64,000 nucleotides of DNA from Indiicoccus explosivorum (GTDB taxonomy: Bacteria; Bacillota; Bacilli; Bacillales_A; Planococcaceae), in assembly GCF_002167005.1 (NCBI RefSeq), contig NZ_NHTN01000015.1, forward strand, positions 1 through 64,000, in the 5' to 3' direction. The notes beneath the pieces are model-generated. The model was not told where the DNA came from. It saw nothing but the letters and a program-made list of their open reading frames with translations, and searched no databases. How positions within the stretch are numbered: position 1 is the stretch's first letter; each line of letters starts with the position of its first letter. Position numbers and translations under genes: made by a program. This document shows, in pieces, positions 25,721 to 33,932 of the stretch.

Positions 25721-27185
25721 GGACGAAAACCAGCCGCTAATTTTCGAAGTGTCAAAAGAAGGACGGATCGGCTACAGCCTGCCGGTACTCGATGTGCCGG
25801 AAGTCGACTTGGAAGATGTTCTTCCGGCTGACCTGATCCGCGCTGAAGACCCGGATCTGCCTGAAGTGGCGGAACTGGATATCATGCGCCATTATACCGC
25901 GCTGTCGAACCGGAACCACGGTGTCGATTCCGGCTTTTATCCGCTCGGATCATGCACGATGAAGTACAATCCGAAAATCAATGAATCCGTCGCGCGGTTC
26001 CCGGGATTCGCTGATATCCACCCTCTTCAGGATGAATCGACGGTACAGGGTGCAATGGAACTCATGTACGACCTGCAGGAACATCTGAAGGAAATCACTG
26101 GAATGGACGAAGTGACGCTTCAGCCGGCTGCCGGCGCGCACGGAGAATGGACAGGTCTCATGATGATCCGCGCGTTCCACGAAGCAAACGGCGATTTCGG
26201 CCGCACGAAAGTGATCGTGCCGGATTCCGCGCACGGTACGAACCCCGCGTCTGCGACCGTTGCCGGTTTCGATACTGTCACAGTGAAATCGGATGAAAAC
26301 GGGCTTGTGGATCTTGAGGACCTGAAGCGTGTCGTGGGTCCGGATACGGCGGCGCTGATGCTGACGAATCCGAATACGCTTGGTTTATTCGAAGAGAATA
26401 TTCTCGAAATGGCGGCCATCATCCATGAAGTGGGCGGCAAACTGTATTACGACGGCGCCAATTTGAATGCCGTCATGAACAAGGCGCGTCCTGGGGATAT
26501 GGGCTTTGATGTCGTGCACTTGAACTTGCACAAGACCTTCACAGGCCCGCATGGCGGCGGCGGTCCGGGATCCGGTCCTGTCGGCGTGAAGAAGAGCCTG
26601 CTTCCGTACTTGCCGAAACCGGTTCTGATCAAGACCGAAGACGGCTACACATTCGATGACGACCGCCCGGACTCGATCGGCCGCGTAAAGCCGTACTACG
26701 GGAACTTCGGCATCAACGTCCGCGCCTACACGTACATCCGTTCCATGGGGCCGGACGGGCTGAAGGCCGTGTCCGAATATGCGGTCCTCAATGCGAATTA
26801 CATGATGCGGCGCCTTGCGCCATACTTCGATCTGCCGTATGACCGCCACTGCAAACACGAATTCGTGCTGAGCGGCCGCCGTCAGAAAAAGCTCGGCGTG
26901 CGCACGCTCGATATGGCGAAACGGCTTCTGGATTTCGGGTACCACCCGCCGACGATCTACTTCCCGCTCAATGTGGAGGAAGGCATGATGATCGAACCGA
27001 CGGAAACCGAATCGAAAGAGACGCTCGACGCATTCTGTGACGCGATGATCCAGATTGCGGAAGAAGCAGAGAACAGCCCGGAGACTGTGCAGGAAGCGCC
27101 GCATACGACGGTCATCAGCCGTCTGGATGAAGCGCAGGCCGCACGCAAGCCGGTACTGCGGTATCAGAAGGAGAAAGCGGAATAA
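25713..27185 (+). CDS. gcvPB: Glycine dehydrogenase (decarboxylating) subunit 2
   Basis: A 490-aa C-terminal half of the P protein, carrying the PLP site. The Schiff-base lysine lies in [16 protein letters not shown]. Other conserved stretches are [32 protein letters not shown] and [12 protein letters not shown]. The ATG at 25713 follows AAGGAGG. A longer in-frame start at 25689 falls within gcvPA and lacks a ribosome site. Confidence 0.95.
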   Translation: MRKDENQPLIFEVSKEGRIGYSLPVLDVPEVDLEDVLPADLIRAEDPDLPEVAELDIMRHYTALSNRNHGVDSGFYPLGSCTMKYNPKINESVARFPGFADIHPLQDESTVQGAMELMYDLQEHLKEITGMDEVTLQPAAGAHGEWTGLMMIRAFHEANGDFGRTKVIVPDSAHGTNPASATVAGFDTVTVKSDENGLVDLEDLKRVVGPDTAALMLTNPNTLGLFEENILEMAAIIHEVGGKLYYDGANLNAVMNKARPGDMGFDVVHLNLHKTFTGPHGGGGPGSGPVGVKKSLLPYLPKPVLIKTEDGYTFDDDRPDSIGRVKPYYGNFGINVRAYTYIRSMGPDGLKAVSEYAVLNANYMMRRLAPYFDLPYDRHCKHEFVLSGRRQKKLGVRTLDMAKRLLDFGYHPPTIYFPLNVEEGMMIEPTETESKETLDAFCDAMIQIAEEAENSPETVQEAPHTTVISRLDEAQAARKPVLRYQKEKAE

Positions 27186-27191
27186 GGGGAA

Positions 27192-27223
27192 GAGGCACGC
27201 CGTGAGAGGCGTGTCTCTTTTTT
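27192..27223 (+). terminator. Terminator of the gcv operon
   Basis: GAGGCACGCC / GGCGTGTCTC with a small loop is followed by TTTTTT. Confidence 0.85.
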
Positions 27224-27255
27224 GAGGTGTGGCGGAATCGTCGGTCGGAGCTGGG

Positions 27256-27370
27256 TTCCACTAATGTTGGTGTGAGTTCCACTAATTGATGGCTGAGTTC
27301 CACTAATTGATGGCTGAGTTCCACTAATTGATGGCTGAGTTCCACTAATTGAGGGCTGAATTCCACTAAT
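27256..27370. repeat. 21-bp tandem repeat, five copies plus a partial sixth
   Basis: Units of TTCCACTAATTGATGGCTGAG start at 27256, 27277, 27298, 27319 and 27340, with a 10-bp sixth at 27361. The middle three are identical and the outer ones diverge. The array sits between the gcv terminator and another terminator-like hairpin. One minus-strand frame reads through as a heptad LVELSHQ repeat, but it has no start context. The 27186-27480 gap holds only this array and the two hairpins. Confidence 0.9.
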
Positions 27371-27410
27371 CTAATAAACTCCCTTTCCCCTGTCTTTCTG
27401 CAGCTTGGAG

Positions 27411-27439
27411 AGAAACTTGTTCCGGCAAGTTTCTTTTTT
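27411..27439 (+). terminator. Terminator-like hairpin upstream of the GNAT gene
   Basis: A perfect 9-bp stem (AGAAACTTG / CAAGTTTCT) with a 6-nt loop runs into TTTTT. It lies 42 bp upstream of the acetyltransferase start, with no gene between it and the gcv terminator 190 bp upstream. It could be a second gcv terminator, or an attenuator in the leader of the next gene. Confidence 0.8.
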
Positions 27440-27480
27440 AGGGAGGTCAGCGTAAACTGAGTAAAAAGGGGGCCGGAAAT

Positions 27481-27930
27481 ATGACTGAAATCAGAAGGAT
27501 CCACCAGCTTGAAGGCACCGGAATTGAAAAGCTCGCGGCAGAAAGCGAAACAGAAGGGTATCGATTTGTCAGACGGCTGATCGACGATTTTGAAAGCGGC
27601 CGAAACCGGTTCGGTGAAAAAGGAGAAATCCTTCTCGGTGTATGGGAGGCGAACGGCAGGCTGGTAGCGGTCGGCGGCCTGAACCGGGATCCATTTACAG
27701 AAGATGAAAACATCGGACGGCTTCGGCGTTTTTATGTTTCCGCTGATTCCAGAAGGCACGGAATCGGCAGTCTGCTGCTGGATGCCATCGTCAGTCGGTC
27801 AACGGATTTTCAAAAACTGGTGTTACGGACTGATTCGGCGAATGCTGACGCCTTTTATCGCAAAAACGGATTCCTGCCGGTAGAAGGCCATCCGGAGTAC
27901 ACGCACGAACGAAAAGTGATCCGGTCCTGA
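27481..27930 (+). CDS. GNAT family N-acetyltransferase
   Basis: A 149-aa acetyltransferase. The acetyl-CoA binding motif A is clear (RRFYVSADSRRHGIGSLLLDAIV), followed by a motif B region (DSANADAFYRKNGFLPV). The N-terminus is charged and variable. GGGGGCC lies before the ATG. It is a single gene between two hairpins. The substrate cannot be inferred. Confidence 0.82.
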   Translation: MTEIRRIHQLEGTGIEKLAAESETEGYRFVRRLIDDFESGRNRFGEKGEILLGVWEANGRLVAVGGLNRDPFTEDENIGRLRRFYVSADSRRHGIGSLLLDAIVSRSTDFQKLVLRTDSANADAFYRKNGFLPVEGHPEYTHERKVIRS

Positions 27931-27991
27931 GAAGGATCGTTATGCAGGCATTCAGCGATAAATGGCCGCAGCACTTCCTTGAAGAGACTGC

Positions 27992-28037
27992 AAAAAACAG
28001 GGAGAGATAACCGCTTGGTTATCCTCTCCCTGTTTTT
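27992..28037. terminator. Bidirectional terminator between the GNAT gene and yqhL
   Basis: A long stem (AAAAACAGGGAGAG-ATAACC / GGTTAT-CTCTCCCTGTTTTT with one bulge) serves both convergent genes. Confidence 0.9.
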
Positions 28038-28071
28038 AATTTCAGAGGGGCTTTTTGTACAGCCGCTGCTG

Positions 28072-28452
28072 TCATTTCGATCTGACTTTCCCGGTCCACG
28101 TTTTGAACCCGCCCTTGAGCTGGTACAGGTCATGATAGCCTTTTTTCTTCAGGAACATCGCCACACGCGGGCTGTTGATGCCATTCTGGTCGTACAGGTA
28201 CACCGGTTTATCCGGCCGGATTTCCTTATAGCGCTGACGGAGCTGTGACTGCGGAATGTTACGTGCCCCGAGAATATGGCCGGCATTGAAATCCTTCGAT
28301 TCACGGACATCAATGAGCTGGGCTTTCCGGTAGCCTTCAATGAACTGTTCCTGTGTCAGCGGGGTGACCGTGTTTTTCGTCCGGAAGTAGTTGACCAGGA
28401 TCACGATTGTCAGGATGAATAAAAATCCTGCAATTACATACAAAAATTCCAC
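28072..28452 (-). CDS. yqhL: Membrane-anchored rhodanese-like protein YqhL, catalytic Cys replaced
   Basis: A 126-aa protein with an N-terminal membrane anchor (VIAGFLFILTIVILVNYF) and a rhodanese fold (LIDVRESKDFNAGHILGARNIPQSQL). The active-site loop reads VYLYDQNGINSPRVA, with Asp where active sulfurtransferases have Cys. It is therefore probably not a sulfurtransferase and may only bind a partner or ligand. The start is a GTG with AAAGGGG upstream. It lies next to the gcv genes, as yqhL does in B. subtilis. Confidence 0.82.
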   Translation of the reverse strand: MEFLYVIAGFLFILTIVILVNYFRTKNTVTPLTQEQFIEGYRKAQLIDVRESKDFNAGHILGARNIPQSQLRQRYKEIRPDKPVYLYDQNGINSPRVAMFLKKKGYHDLYQLKGGFKTWTGKVRSK

Positions 28453-28655
28453 TCGTACTGCCCCTTTCTTTATGCCTGAAGATCAGGCGCAGAAGCACGG
28501 TAAACACCTTCTGCCATCATTCATTATAAAAGATTTCCGTTCCGCACTTCAACGTCTGATTTCCCTATGTGAAACCGCAAAAATTTTTTCAGCGGATTTC
28601 CGGCGTCAGGACAAGGTTCCAAAGCCCTTGCCTCCTTGTGAACAGAAAAAACGGA

Positions 28656-28683
28656 TTGACTGGATGTTTCAAGATATAGTATG
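28656..28683 (+). promoter_or_regulatory. Predicted promoter of nrdJ
   Basis: TTGACT (28656-28661) and TAGTAT (28678-28683) with 16-bp spacing. TATGGT (28680-28685) is an overlapping alternative -10. Confidence 0.5.
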
Positions 28684-28701
28684 GTGGGAACTATAGATAA
28701 T

Positions 28702-28713
28702 ACAACATGTTGT
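28702..28713 (+). promoter_or_regulatory. Putative NrdR box upstream of nrdJ
   Basis: The perfect palindrome ACAACATGTTGT resembles the NrdR operator core (ACwATATwGT type) and lies just downstream of the predicted promoter. A much weaker second site (AAGATATAGTAT) is centred about 31 bp upstream, near the usual distance between paired NrdR boxes. NrdR itself is not in the window. Confidence 0.55.
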
Positions 28714-28747
28714 GTTATTCCCATAAATCAAAAAGGAGGATTTGTCA

Positions 28748-29569
28748 ATGGTTCTAGTTTCACAAAACCAGAAACCGACACTTGATGTTTCTTCGCTCAA
28801 CGAGGACATTCGTCAGTTTCCGCAAGTCCACGCCATTACCGACGATATGAAGACGGTGCACAAAGGCGTATCCCGGCTCGTCATGATCGACCGGTACTCT
28901 TTCAAGGATACCGAAAAGAAGACGCTGAAACCAGGGGATTTTGTCGTTCTGACAGTCAAGGAGGACCCGAAATTCCCGGCACGCGGGCTCGGGTTCATTA
29001 AATCGATCGATAAAGACGCGAACAAAGCGGAGGTCTGGATCGAAGAGGATTACCGCTCGGCGATCGATGATCCGGCAGAACAGGAAAAAGGGGTCGTCCG
29101 CCGGCCGCTCGACGTGATCGAGAAACCGCTCGAGGTTTTCTACGAGCAGATTGCGAAACGGAATGCCACCGGCCTGTCTGCGATCGAGAAGACACCGGAA
29201 AAACGCGATGAGTGGTTCACTAAGTTCTATCAGCAGCTGGCCGACCTGAAGTTCATCCCGGCGGGACGCGTCATTTACGGAGCTGGTGCAGACACCGATG
29301 TTACATACTTCAATTGCTACGTGATGCCGTTTGTCGCGGATTCACGGGAAGGCATTTCAGAACATAGGAAGCAGGTCATGGAAATCATGAGCCGCGGCGG
29401 CGGTGTCGGAACGAACGGATCGACGCTCCGGCCGAGAAATACACTGGCGCGCGGCGTCAACGGCAAATCGTCCGGGTCGGTGTCATGGCTGGATGACATC
29501 GCGAAACTGACGCACCTCGTCGAACAGGGCGGAAGCCGGCGCGGGGCTCAAATGATCATGCTGGCGGAT
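28748..29569 (+). CDS. nrdJ: Adenosylcobalamin-dependent (class II) ribonucleotide reductase NrdJ, exon 1
   Basis: The first 274 codons of an 853-aa class II reductase that makes deoxyribonucleotides with adenosylcobalamin and without oxygen. The exon contains the N-terminal domain, the first redox cysteine C190 (FNCYVMPF), SRGGGVGTNGS and GGSRRGAQMIMLAD. AAGGAGG lies 8 nt before the ATG; an in-frame TTG at 28742 is too close to it. The reading frame meets a TAA immediately after codon 274. That stop is the first base triplet of a group I intron, and the protein resumes without loss in exon 2. Confidence 0.93.
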
Positions 29570-29900
29570 TAAGAAAATGCTAGTCCGCGTCGTCCAGACA
29601 ATGGACGGCTAGAAAACCGGGTGAATTGCGGGAAACTCCTTAGAGGCCATTAAGCGACAACGTGACTGGAAACGGTGAGCGTGAACGCTCAAAAATTAAT
29701 GGCATTGGACAATCCGCAGCCAAGCACCGTTCAGGTGAAGGTCCAACGACTATCGAAAACGTTCTGAGAAGAACGGAAGTAGAGTAGGGGAGAGATCCCC
29801 GAAGTGCCCGGCCCCTCCCAGGTCAAGCTGAGGGTGATGATATAGTCTAACCCGTCTGCTGAGAGCAGAGCGAAATATCCTGAAAAGGACGGTATCGGTG
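29570..29900 (+). ncRNA. Group I self-splicing intron in nrdJ
   Basis: 331 nt, ORF-less. The 5' exon end GCGGAU pairs with the internal guide GUCCGC (29583-29588), leaving the hallmark U-G pair at the 5' splice site (P1). The 3' exon start UGGCAU pairs with AUGCUA (29577-29582), giving P10. Further core elements are P2 (CGTCCA / TGGACG), the P/Q region (AATTGCGGGAAACTCC, 29624-29639), the R region (GACAATCCGCAGCCAAGC, 29708-29725), the S region (GATATAGTC, 29839-29847) and a P9 hairpin (TCTGC-TGAGA-GCAGA). The last base is G. The extended P7 side arms resemble subtype IA, which is an inference. Confidence 0.96.
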
Positions 29901-31640
29901 TGGCATCCTGACATTTGCGAATTCATCATTTCCAAGATGCAGAACCCGCGCATCTTGCGCTACCTCGTCGAAAACACGGAAGACGAGACGATCAAGAAAC
30001 TTGCGAACGACAAACTGAAATTCAAACCGCTGACCGAGCAGGAAGAAGCGATGTACACAGGGCTTCTCAACTACCGCAGCATTCCGGGCATGGGCGGCTT
30101 CAATGAAGCGATCATGCGGGATGCGGAAACGAAGCTGCGCGATGGCGGGACGTACTCCGTGCATAACGAGGAGTTCCTGACAGGCGCCAACATTTCCGTG
30201 ACGCTCACGAAAGACTTCATGGAAGCTGTCGAAGCGGATGCCGATTTCGACCTCCGTTTCCCAGCAGTCGAAAACTACTCGCCTGAGGAGATGGCGGTCT
30301 ACAATAAAGAATGGCATGAAGTGGGCGACGTCCGCGAGTGGGAACGGCAAGGCCACGAAGTGCGCGTCTACCGGACGATGAAAGCACGCGAACTGTGGAA
30401 CTTGATCAACGTGTGTGCGACTTACTCTGCAGAACCCGGAATTTTCTTTATCGATAATGCCAACGAACAGACGAATGCGAGAGCGTACGGACAGAAAGTT
30501 GTAGCGACGAACCCGTGTGGTGAACAGCCCCTTGCACCATACTCAGTCTGCAACCTCGCAGCCGTCAACCTGGCCAAGTTCGCAGACATGAAGACACAGG
30601 AAGTGGATTTCGAAGGACTGAAGGAAACCGTCCGCATCGGCGTCCGCATGCAGGACAACGTCATCGACGCAACCCCTTACTTCCTGGAAGAGAACCGTGT
30701 CCAGGCGCTTGGTGAACGCCGTGTCGGACTCGGCGTCATGGGTCTTGCCGATCTTCTGATCCACACCGGCAAAAAATATGGTTCGCCGGAAGGCAACGAG
30801 CTTGTCGACAAAATCTTCGAAACGATCGCAGTCGCGGCTTACGAGGAATCGGCGAAACTCGCAACAGAACGAGGCAGCTTCCCGTTCCTCGAGGGCGAAA
30901 CGGAAGAAGAGACGAAAGCGCTGCGCAAAGCGTTCACGGAAACCGGCTTCATGCAGAAAATGCCGGCGCACATCCGTGAAGCGGTCCTCGAAAACGGGAT
31001 CCGCAATTCACATCTCCTGACAGTCGCGCCGACCGGTTCGACCGGAACGATGGTCGGGGTGTCCACAGGACTCGAGCCGTACTTCTCGTTCACGTACTAC
31101 CGCTCAGGCCGTCTCGGCAAGTTCATCGAAGTGAAAGCCGATATCGTCCAGGAGTTCCTGAAGCACAACCCGGAAGCGGAAGCGGACAGCCTGCCTGAAT
31201 ACTTCGTCTCAGCGATGGATCTCGAGCCCGAAGCCCACGCCGATGTGCAGTGCGTCATCCAGCGCTGGATCGATTCATCCATCTCGAAGACGGTCAACGC
31301 GCCGCGCGGTTATACGGTCGATCAGGTGCAGGGCATCTACGAGCGCCTCTATAACGGCGGCGCGAAAGGCGGAACGGTCTATGTGGACGGCTCGCGTGAT
31401 GCACAAGTATTGACATTGAAAGCGGAAGAGAATTCTTTCGACGATGCGGTCGAAGAGCCGGTCGCTGAAAAACGTCCGGTCGTTCTCGTCGATACGATCC
31501 AGGATCTCCGGTCGACGAACGTTACGATCGGATCCGAAGTCGGCAACACCTGCCCGGTCTGCCGGAAAGGGACCGTCAAGGAAATCGGCGGCTGCAACAC
31601 CTGCACGAACTGCAACGCCCAGCTGAAATGCGGGCTTTAA
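29901..31640 (+). CDS. nrdJ: Adenosylcobalamin-dependent (class II) ribonucleotide reductase NrdJ, exon 2
   Basis: The remaining 579 codons, joining exon 1 as MLAD-WHPDICEF. This part carries the thiyl-radical cysteine (NPCGEQPL, about residue 480 of the joined protein) with its Asn and Glu partners, VCNLAAVNLAKF, and the PTGSTG phosphate-binding loop. The C-terminus has the zinc-ribbon cysteines TCPVCRKG and CNTCTNCNAQLKCG, used for reductant exchange. The combined length and cysteine-rich tail indicate class II NrdJ rather than NrdE or NrdA. Confidence 0.94.
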   Translation, partial: WHPDICEFIISKMQNPRILRYLVENTEDETIKKLANDKLKFKPLTEQEEAMYTGLLNYRSIPGMGGFNEAIMRDAETKLRDGGTYSVHNEEFLTGANISVTLTKDFMEAVEADADFDLRFPAVENYSPEEMAVYNKEWHEVGDVREWERQGHEVRVYRTMKARELWNLINVCATYSAEPGIFFIDNANEQTNARAYGQKVVATNPCGEQPLAPYSVCNLAAVNLAKFADMKTQEVDFEGLKETVRIGVRMQDNVIDATPYFLEENRVQALGERRVGLGVMGLADLLIHTGKKYGSPEGNELVDKIFETIAVAAYEESAKLATERGSFPFLEGETEEETKALRKAFTETGFMQKMPAHIREAVLENGIRNSHLLTVAPTGSTGTMVGVSTGLEPYFSFTYYRSGRLGKFIEVKADIVQEFLKHNPEAEADSLPEYFVSAMDLEPEAHADVQCVIQRWIDSSISKTVNAPRGYTVDQVQGIYERLYNGGAKGGTVYVDGSRDAQVLTLKAEENSFDDAVEEPVAEKRPVVLVDTIQDLRSTNVTIGSEVGNTCPVCRKGTVKEIGGCNTCTNCNAQLKCGL

Positions 31641-31656
31641 CCGAATAAAACAGGAG

Positions 31657-31686
31657 ACCCGGCCGGCATCATGCAGGCCGGGTTTT
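31657..31686 (+). terminator. Terminator of nrdJ
   Basis: ACCCGGCC / GGCCGGGT closes a loop and is followed by TTT. Confidence 0.75.
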
Positions 31687-31752
31687 CCCGTTCACAGGAA
31701 TATTTAATGTAATTTTATTATGTAAACTAAAATAGCGGCAGCAGATTGCGCA

Positions 31753-31780
31753 TTGCCCCGCGGCTCCGTTATGCTAGAAT
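31753..31780 (+). promoter_or_regulatory. Candidate promoter of aroQ-pepQ-efp
   Basis: TTGCCC (31753-31758) and TAGAAT (31775-31780) with 16-bp spacing lie 30 bp before the aroQ start. Confidence 0.45.
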
Positions 31781-31810
31781 GGAAAAGAACCTGACAGGGA
31801 GGTGTGCATT

Positions 31811-32257
31811 TTGCGGATATTGTGTCTGAATGGGCCGAATCTCAATCGGCTGGGCAAGCGCGAGAAAGAAGCGTACGGCACGTTTACACTCGCGGAAGTG
31901 GAACAGGATCTGAAAGCTGCAGCGGAAGCGGAAGACATCGAGCTTGAATGCCGGCAGTCGAATCACGAAGGGGAACTCATCGACTGGATCCATGGATCGG
32001 AAGAGGAACAGGCGGACGGCATCATCCTCAATGCAGGGGCCTTCACCCATACAAGTGTGGCGATCCGCGATGCCATCGCTTCCGTCACAGTCCCTGTCAT
32101 CGAAGTGCACATCTCGAATGTGTACAGACGGGAGGAGTTCCGTCATCATTCGTTCATCGCCCCGGTCGCCGAAGGACAGATCACCGGGTTCGGACAGGAC
32201 GTATATGAGTTGGCGCTCCAGGCGTTTATTTTAAAACGAAAGAGGGATCAGCGATGA
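31811..32257 (+). CDS. aroQ: 3-dehydroquinate dehydratase, type II
   Basis: A 148-aa dodecameric-type dehydroquinase of the shikimate pathway. Motifs are LNGPNLNRLGKRE, the catalytic Tyr region (EAYGTFTL), QSNHEGELIDWIH, LNAGAFTHTSVAIRDA and EVHISN followed by REEFRHHSFIAPVA. The TTG at 31811 is chosen because GGGAGG lies 8 nt upstream; an in-frame GTG at 31802 overlaps that site. The stop overlaps pepQ by 4 bp. Confidence 0.95.
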   Translation: MRILCLNGPNLNRLGKREKEAYGTFTLAEVEQDLKAAAEAEDIELECRQSNHEGELIDWIHGSEEEQADGIILNAGAFTHTSVAIRDAIASVTVPVIEVHISNVYRREEFRHHSFIAPVAEGQITGFGQDVYELALQAFILKRKRDQR

Positions 32258-33312
32258 AATTGGACAGACTCAGAAAAGAATTCGGGAACATTGGGATCGA
32301 TGCGATGCTGGTGACCAGTACATACAATGTCCGTTTTCTGACCGGATTCACCGGTTCTTCCGGCGCGGCGGTCATCACCGCGGACAAGGCGGTATTCATA
32401 ACGGATTTCCGCTACACCGAACAGGCCGGAAAGCAGACAAAGGGCTATGAAGTCCGGCAGGCGGATAAAGGCTTGCTCGATGAAATCGCCGCTGTTGCAA
32501 AAGAGCTCGATATCAAACAGCTCGGATTTGAACAGGACCATGTGACTTTCGCCATGCATGGTAAATTCGCCGGAAAAATCGATTCGGAACTGGTGCCGGT
32601 ATCGGGAGTGATCGAAAAACTCCGCATGGTCAAGACACCGGACGAAATCCAGGTGATCCGGCAGGCGGCGAAGATTGCGGACGACGCGTTCGAGCATATC
32701 ATCAAATTCATCGAGCCGGGCAAAACGGAACTTGAAGTGTCGAATGAACTGGAATTCTTCATGCGCAAACAAGGGGCAACGTCATCCTCATTCGATATCA
32801 TCGTCGCTTCGGGCATCCGATCGGCACTTCCGCATGGAGTGGCGTCCGGCAAAGTGATCGAAAAAGGGGATTTTGTCACACTCGATTTCGGTGCGCTGTA
32901 CAACGGATATGTATCGGACATCACCCGCACCGTCTCGGTCGGGGAGCCGTCAGCTAAACTGAAGGAGATTTATGAAATCGTCCTGGAAGCCCAAGTGGCG
33001 GCATTAGAGCAGATCAAACCGGGCATGACCGGAAAGGAAGCTGACGCGGTGTCGCGGGATTTCATCAAAGCCAAAGGCTACGGCGACGCGTTCGGGCATT
33101 CGCTCGGTCATGGCATCGGTCTGGAAGTCCATGAAGGCCCGACGCTGTCCTATGCCGCCGAAACGGAACTGGAAGAGAATATGGCGGTGACGGTCGAACC
33201 GGGCATTTACCTGGCCGGCATTGGCGGAGTCCGTATCGAAGATGATATAATCATTACCGGAACGGGCAACGAACGATTGACCCATTCGACAAAAGAACTG
33301 CTCATCTTATAA
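32254..33312 (+). CDS. Xaa-Pro aminopeptidase / dipeptidase (M24 family, YqhT)
   Basis: A 352-aa M24 'pita-bread' metallopeptidase that cleaves N-terminal residues before proline. An N-terminal creatinase-like domain precedes the catalytic domain. The metal-binding set is visible: DFGALYNGYVSDITRT (two Asp), GHSLGHGIGLEVHE (His), VEPGIYL (Glu) and GVRIEDDI (Glu). The ATGA overlap with aroQ and the 18-bp gap to efp indicate one operon. Pairing with efp, whose product relieves proline stalling, is conserved in Bacillus. Confidence 0.92.
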   Translation: MKLDRLRKEFGNIGIDAMLVTSTYNVRFLTGFTGSSGAAVITADKAVFITDFRYTEQAGKQTKGYEVRQADKGLLDEIAAVAKELDIKQLGFEQDHVTFAMHGKFAGKIDSELVPVSGVIEKLRMVKTPDEIQVIRQAAKIADDAFEHIIKFIEPGKTELEVSNELEFFMRKQGATSSSFDIIVASGIRSALPHGVASGKVIEKGDFVTLDFGALYNGYVSDITRTVSVGEPSAKLKEIYEIVLEAQVAALEQIKPGMTGKEADAVSRDFIKAKGYGDAFGHSLGHGIGLEVHEGPTLSYAAETELEENMAVTVEPGIYLAGIGGVRIEDDIIITGTGNERLTHSTKELLIL

Positions 33313-33330
33313 GAAAACGGAGGAACCGAT

Positions 33331-33888
33331 ATGATTTCAGTAAACGACTTCAAGACGGGGCTGACAATCGAAGTGGATGGCGGCATTTGGCGCGTCATGG
33401 ATTTTCAGCACGTGAAACCGGGCAAAGGGGCGGCGTTCGTCCGCTCGAAGCTCCGCAATCTCCGGACAGGCGCCGTGAACGAGAAAACATTCCGCGCCGG
33501 AGAAAAAGTGGCGAAAGCGCAGATCGACAATCGCCGGATGCAGTACCTGTACGCGAACGGGGACATGCACACATTCATGGACACGGAAACTTACGATCAG
33601 ATCGAACTCCCGCAGAAAAACCTGGAGTACGAGCTGAAATTCCTGAAGGAAAACATGGAAGTGCAAGTCATTCAGTTCGAGAGCGAAGTGCTTGGTGTGG
33701 AATTGCCCAACACAGTGGAACTGGAAGTGACGGAGACGGATCCCGGCATCAAAGGGGATACTGCAAGCGGCGGATCCAAGCCGGCGACGCTCGAGACCGG
33801 TCTGACAGTCCAAGTGCCGTTTTTTGTCAATGAAGGCGATGTCCTCATCATCAATACGACAGATGCTTCTTATGTGTCGCGCGCGTAG
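33331..33888 (+). CDS. efp: Translation elongation factor P
   Basis: A 185-aa three-domain factor that binds between the P and E sites and rescues ribosomes stalled on polyproline. The tip of domain I reads [11 protein letters not shown] with Lys32, the residue that carries the 5-aminopentanol modification in B. subtilis. The protein ends SYVSRA as usual. Its stop codon lies across the joint of an exact 14-bp tandem duplication. Confidence 0.97.
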   Translation: MISVNDFKTGLTIEVDGGIWRVMDFQHVKPGKGAAFVRSKLRNLRTGAVNEKTFRAGEKVAKAQIDNRRMQYLYANGDMHTFMDTETYDQIELPQKNLEYELKFLKENMEVQVIQFESEVLGVELPNTVELEVTETDPGIKGDTASGGSKPATLETGLTVQVPFFVNEGDVLIINTTDASYVSRA

Positions 33889-33901
33889 TGTCGCGCGCGT
33901 A
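33874..33901 (+). repeat. 14-bp tandem duplication at the efp stop
   Basis: GTGTCGCGCGCGTA occurs twice back to back (33874-33887 and 33888-33901). The first copy holds the last efp codons and TA of the TAG; the second is non-coding and ends at the next TAA. It looks like a recent local slippage or replication event. Confidence 0.9.
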
Positions 33902-33932
33902 ACCGAAAATCGTTTATTAGGAGTGGGATGAG

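Noticed and set aside
27256-27370. CRISPR array
   Set aside because: The 21-bp units are contiguous, with no unique spacers and no cas genes nearby.
27115-27759. A 214-codon minus-strand frame reading the 21-bp array as LVELSHQ heptads
   Set aside because: It runs antisense to the GNAT gene and the gcvPB 3' end and lacks a start context. The protein repeat follows automatically from a 21-bp period.
29570-29900. Reading nrdJ as a pseudogene broken by a stop or frameshift
   Set aside because: Joining 29569 to 29901 restores the protein without gain or loss of residues, and the intervening RNA has P1, P10 and core motifs of a group I intron.
29570-29900. A homing endonuclease gene inside the intron
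   Set aside because: 331 nt is fully used by the ribozyme core and no open frame of useful length or LAGLIDADG/GIY-YIG motif is present.
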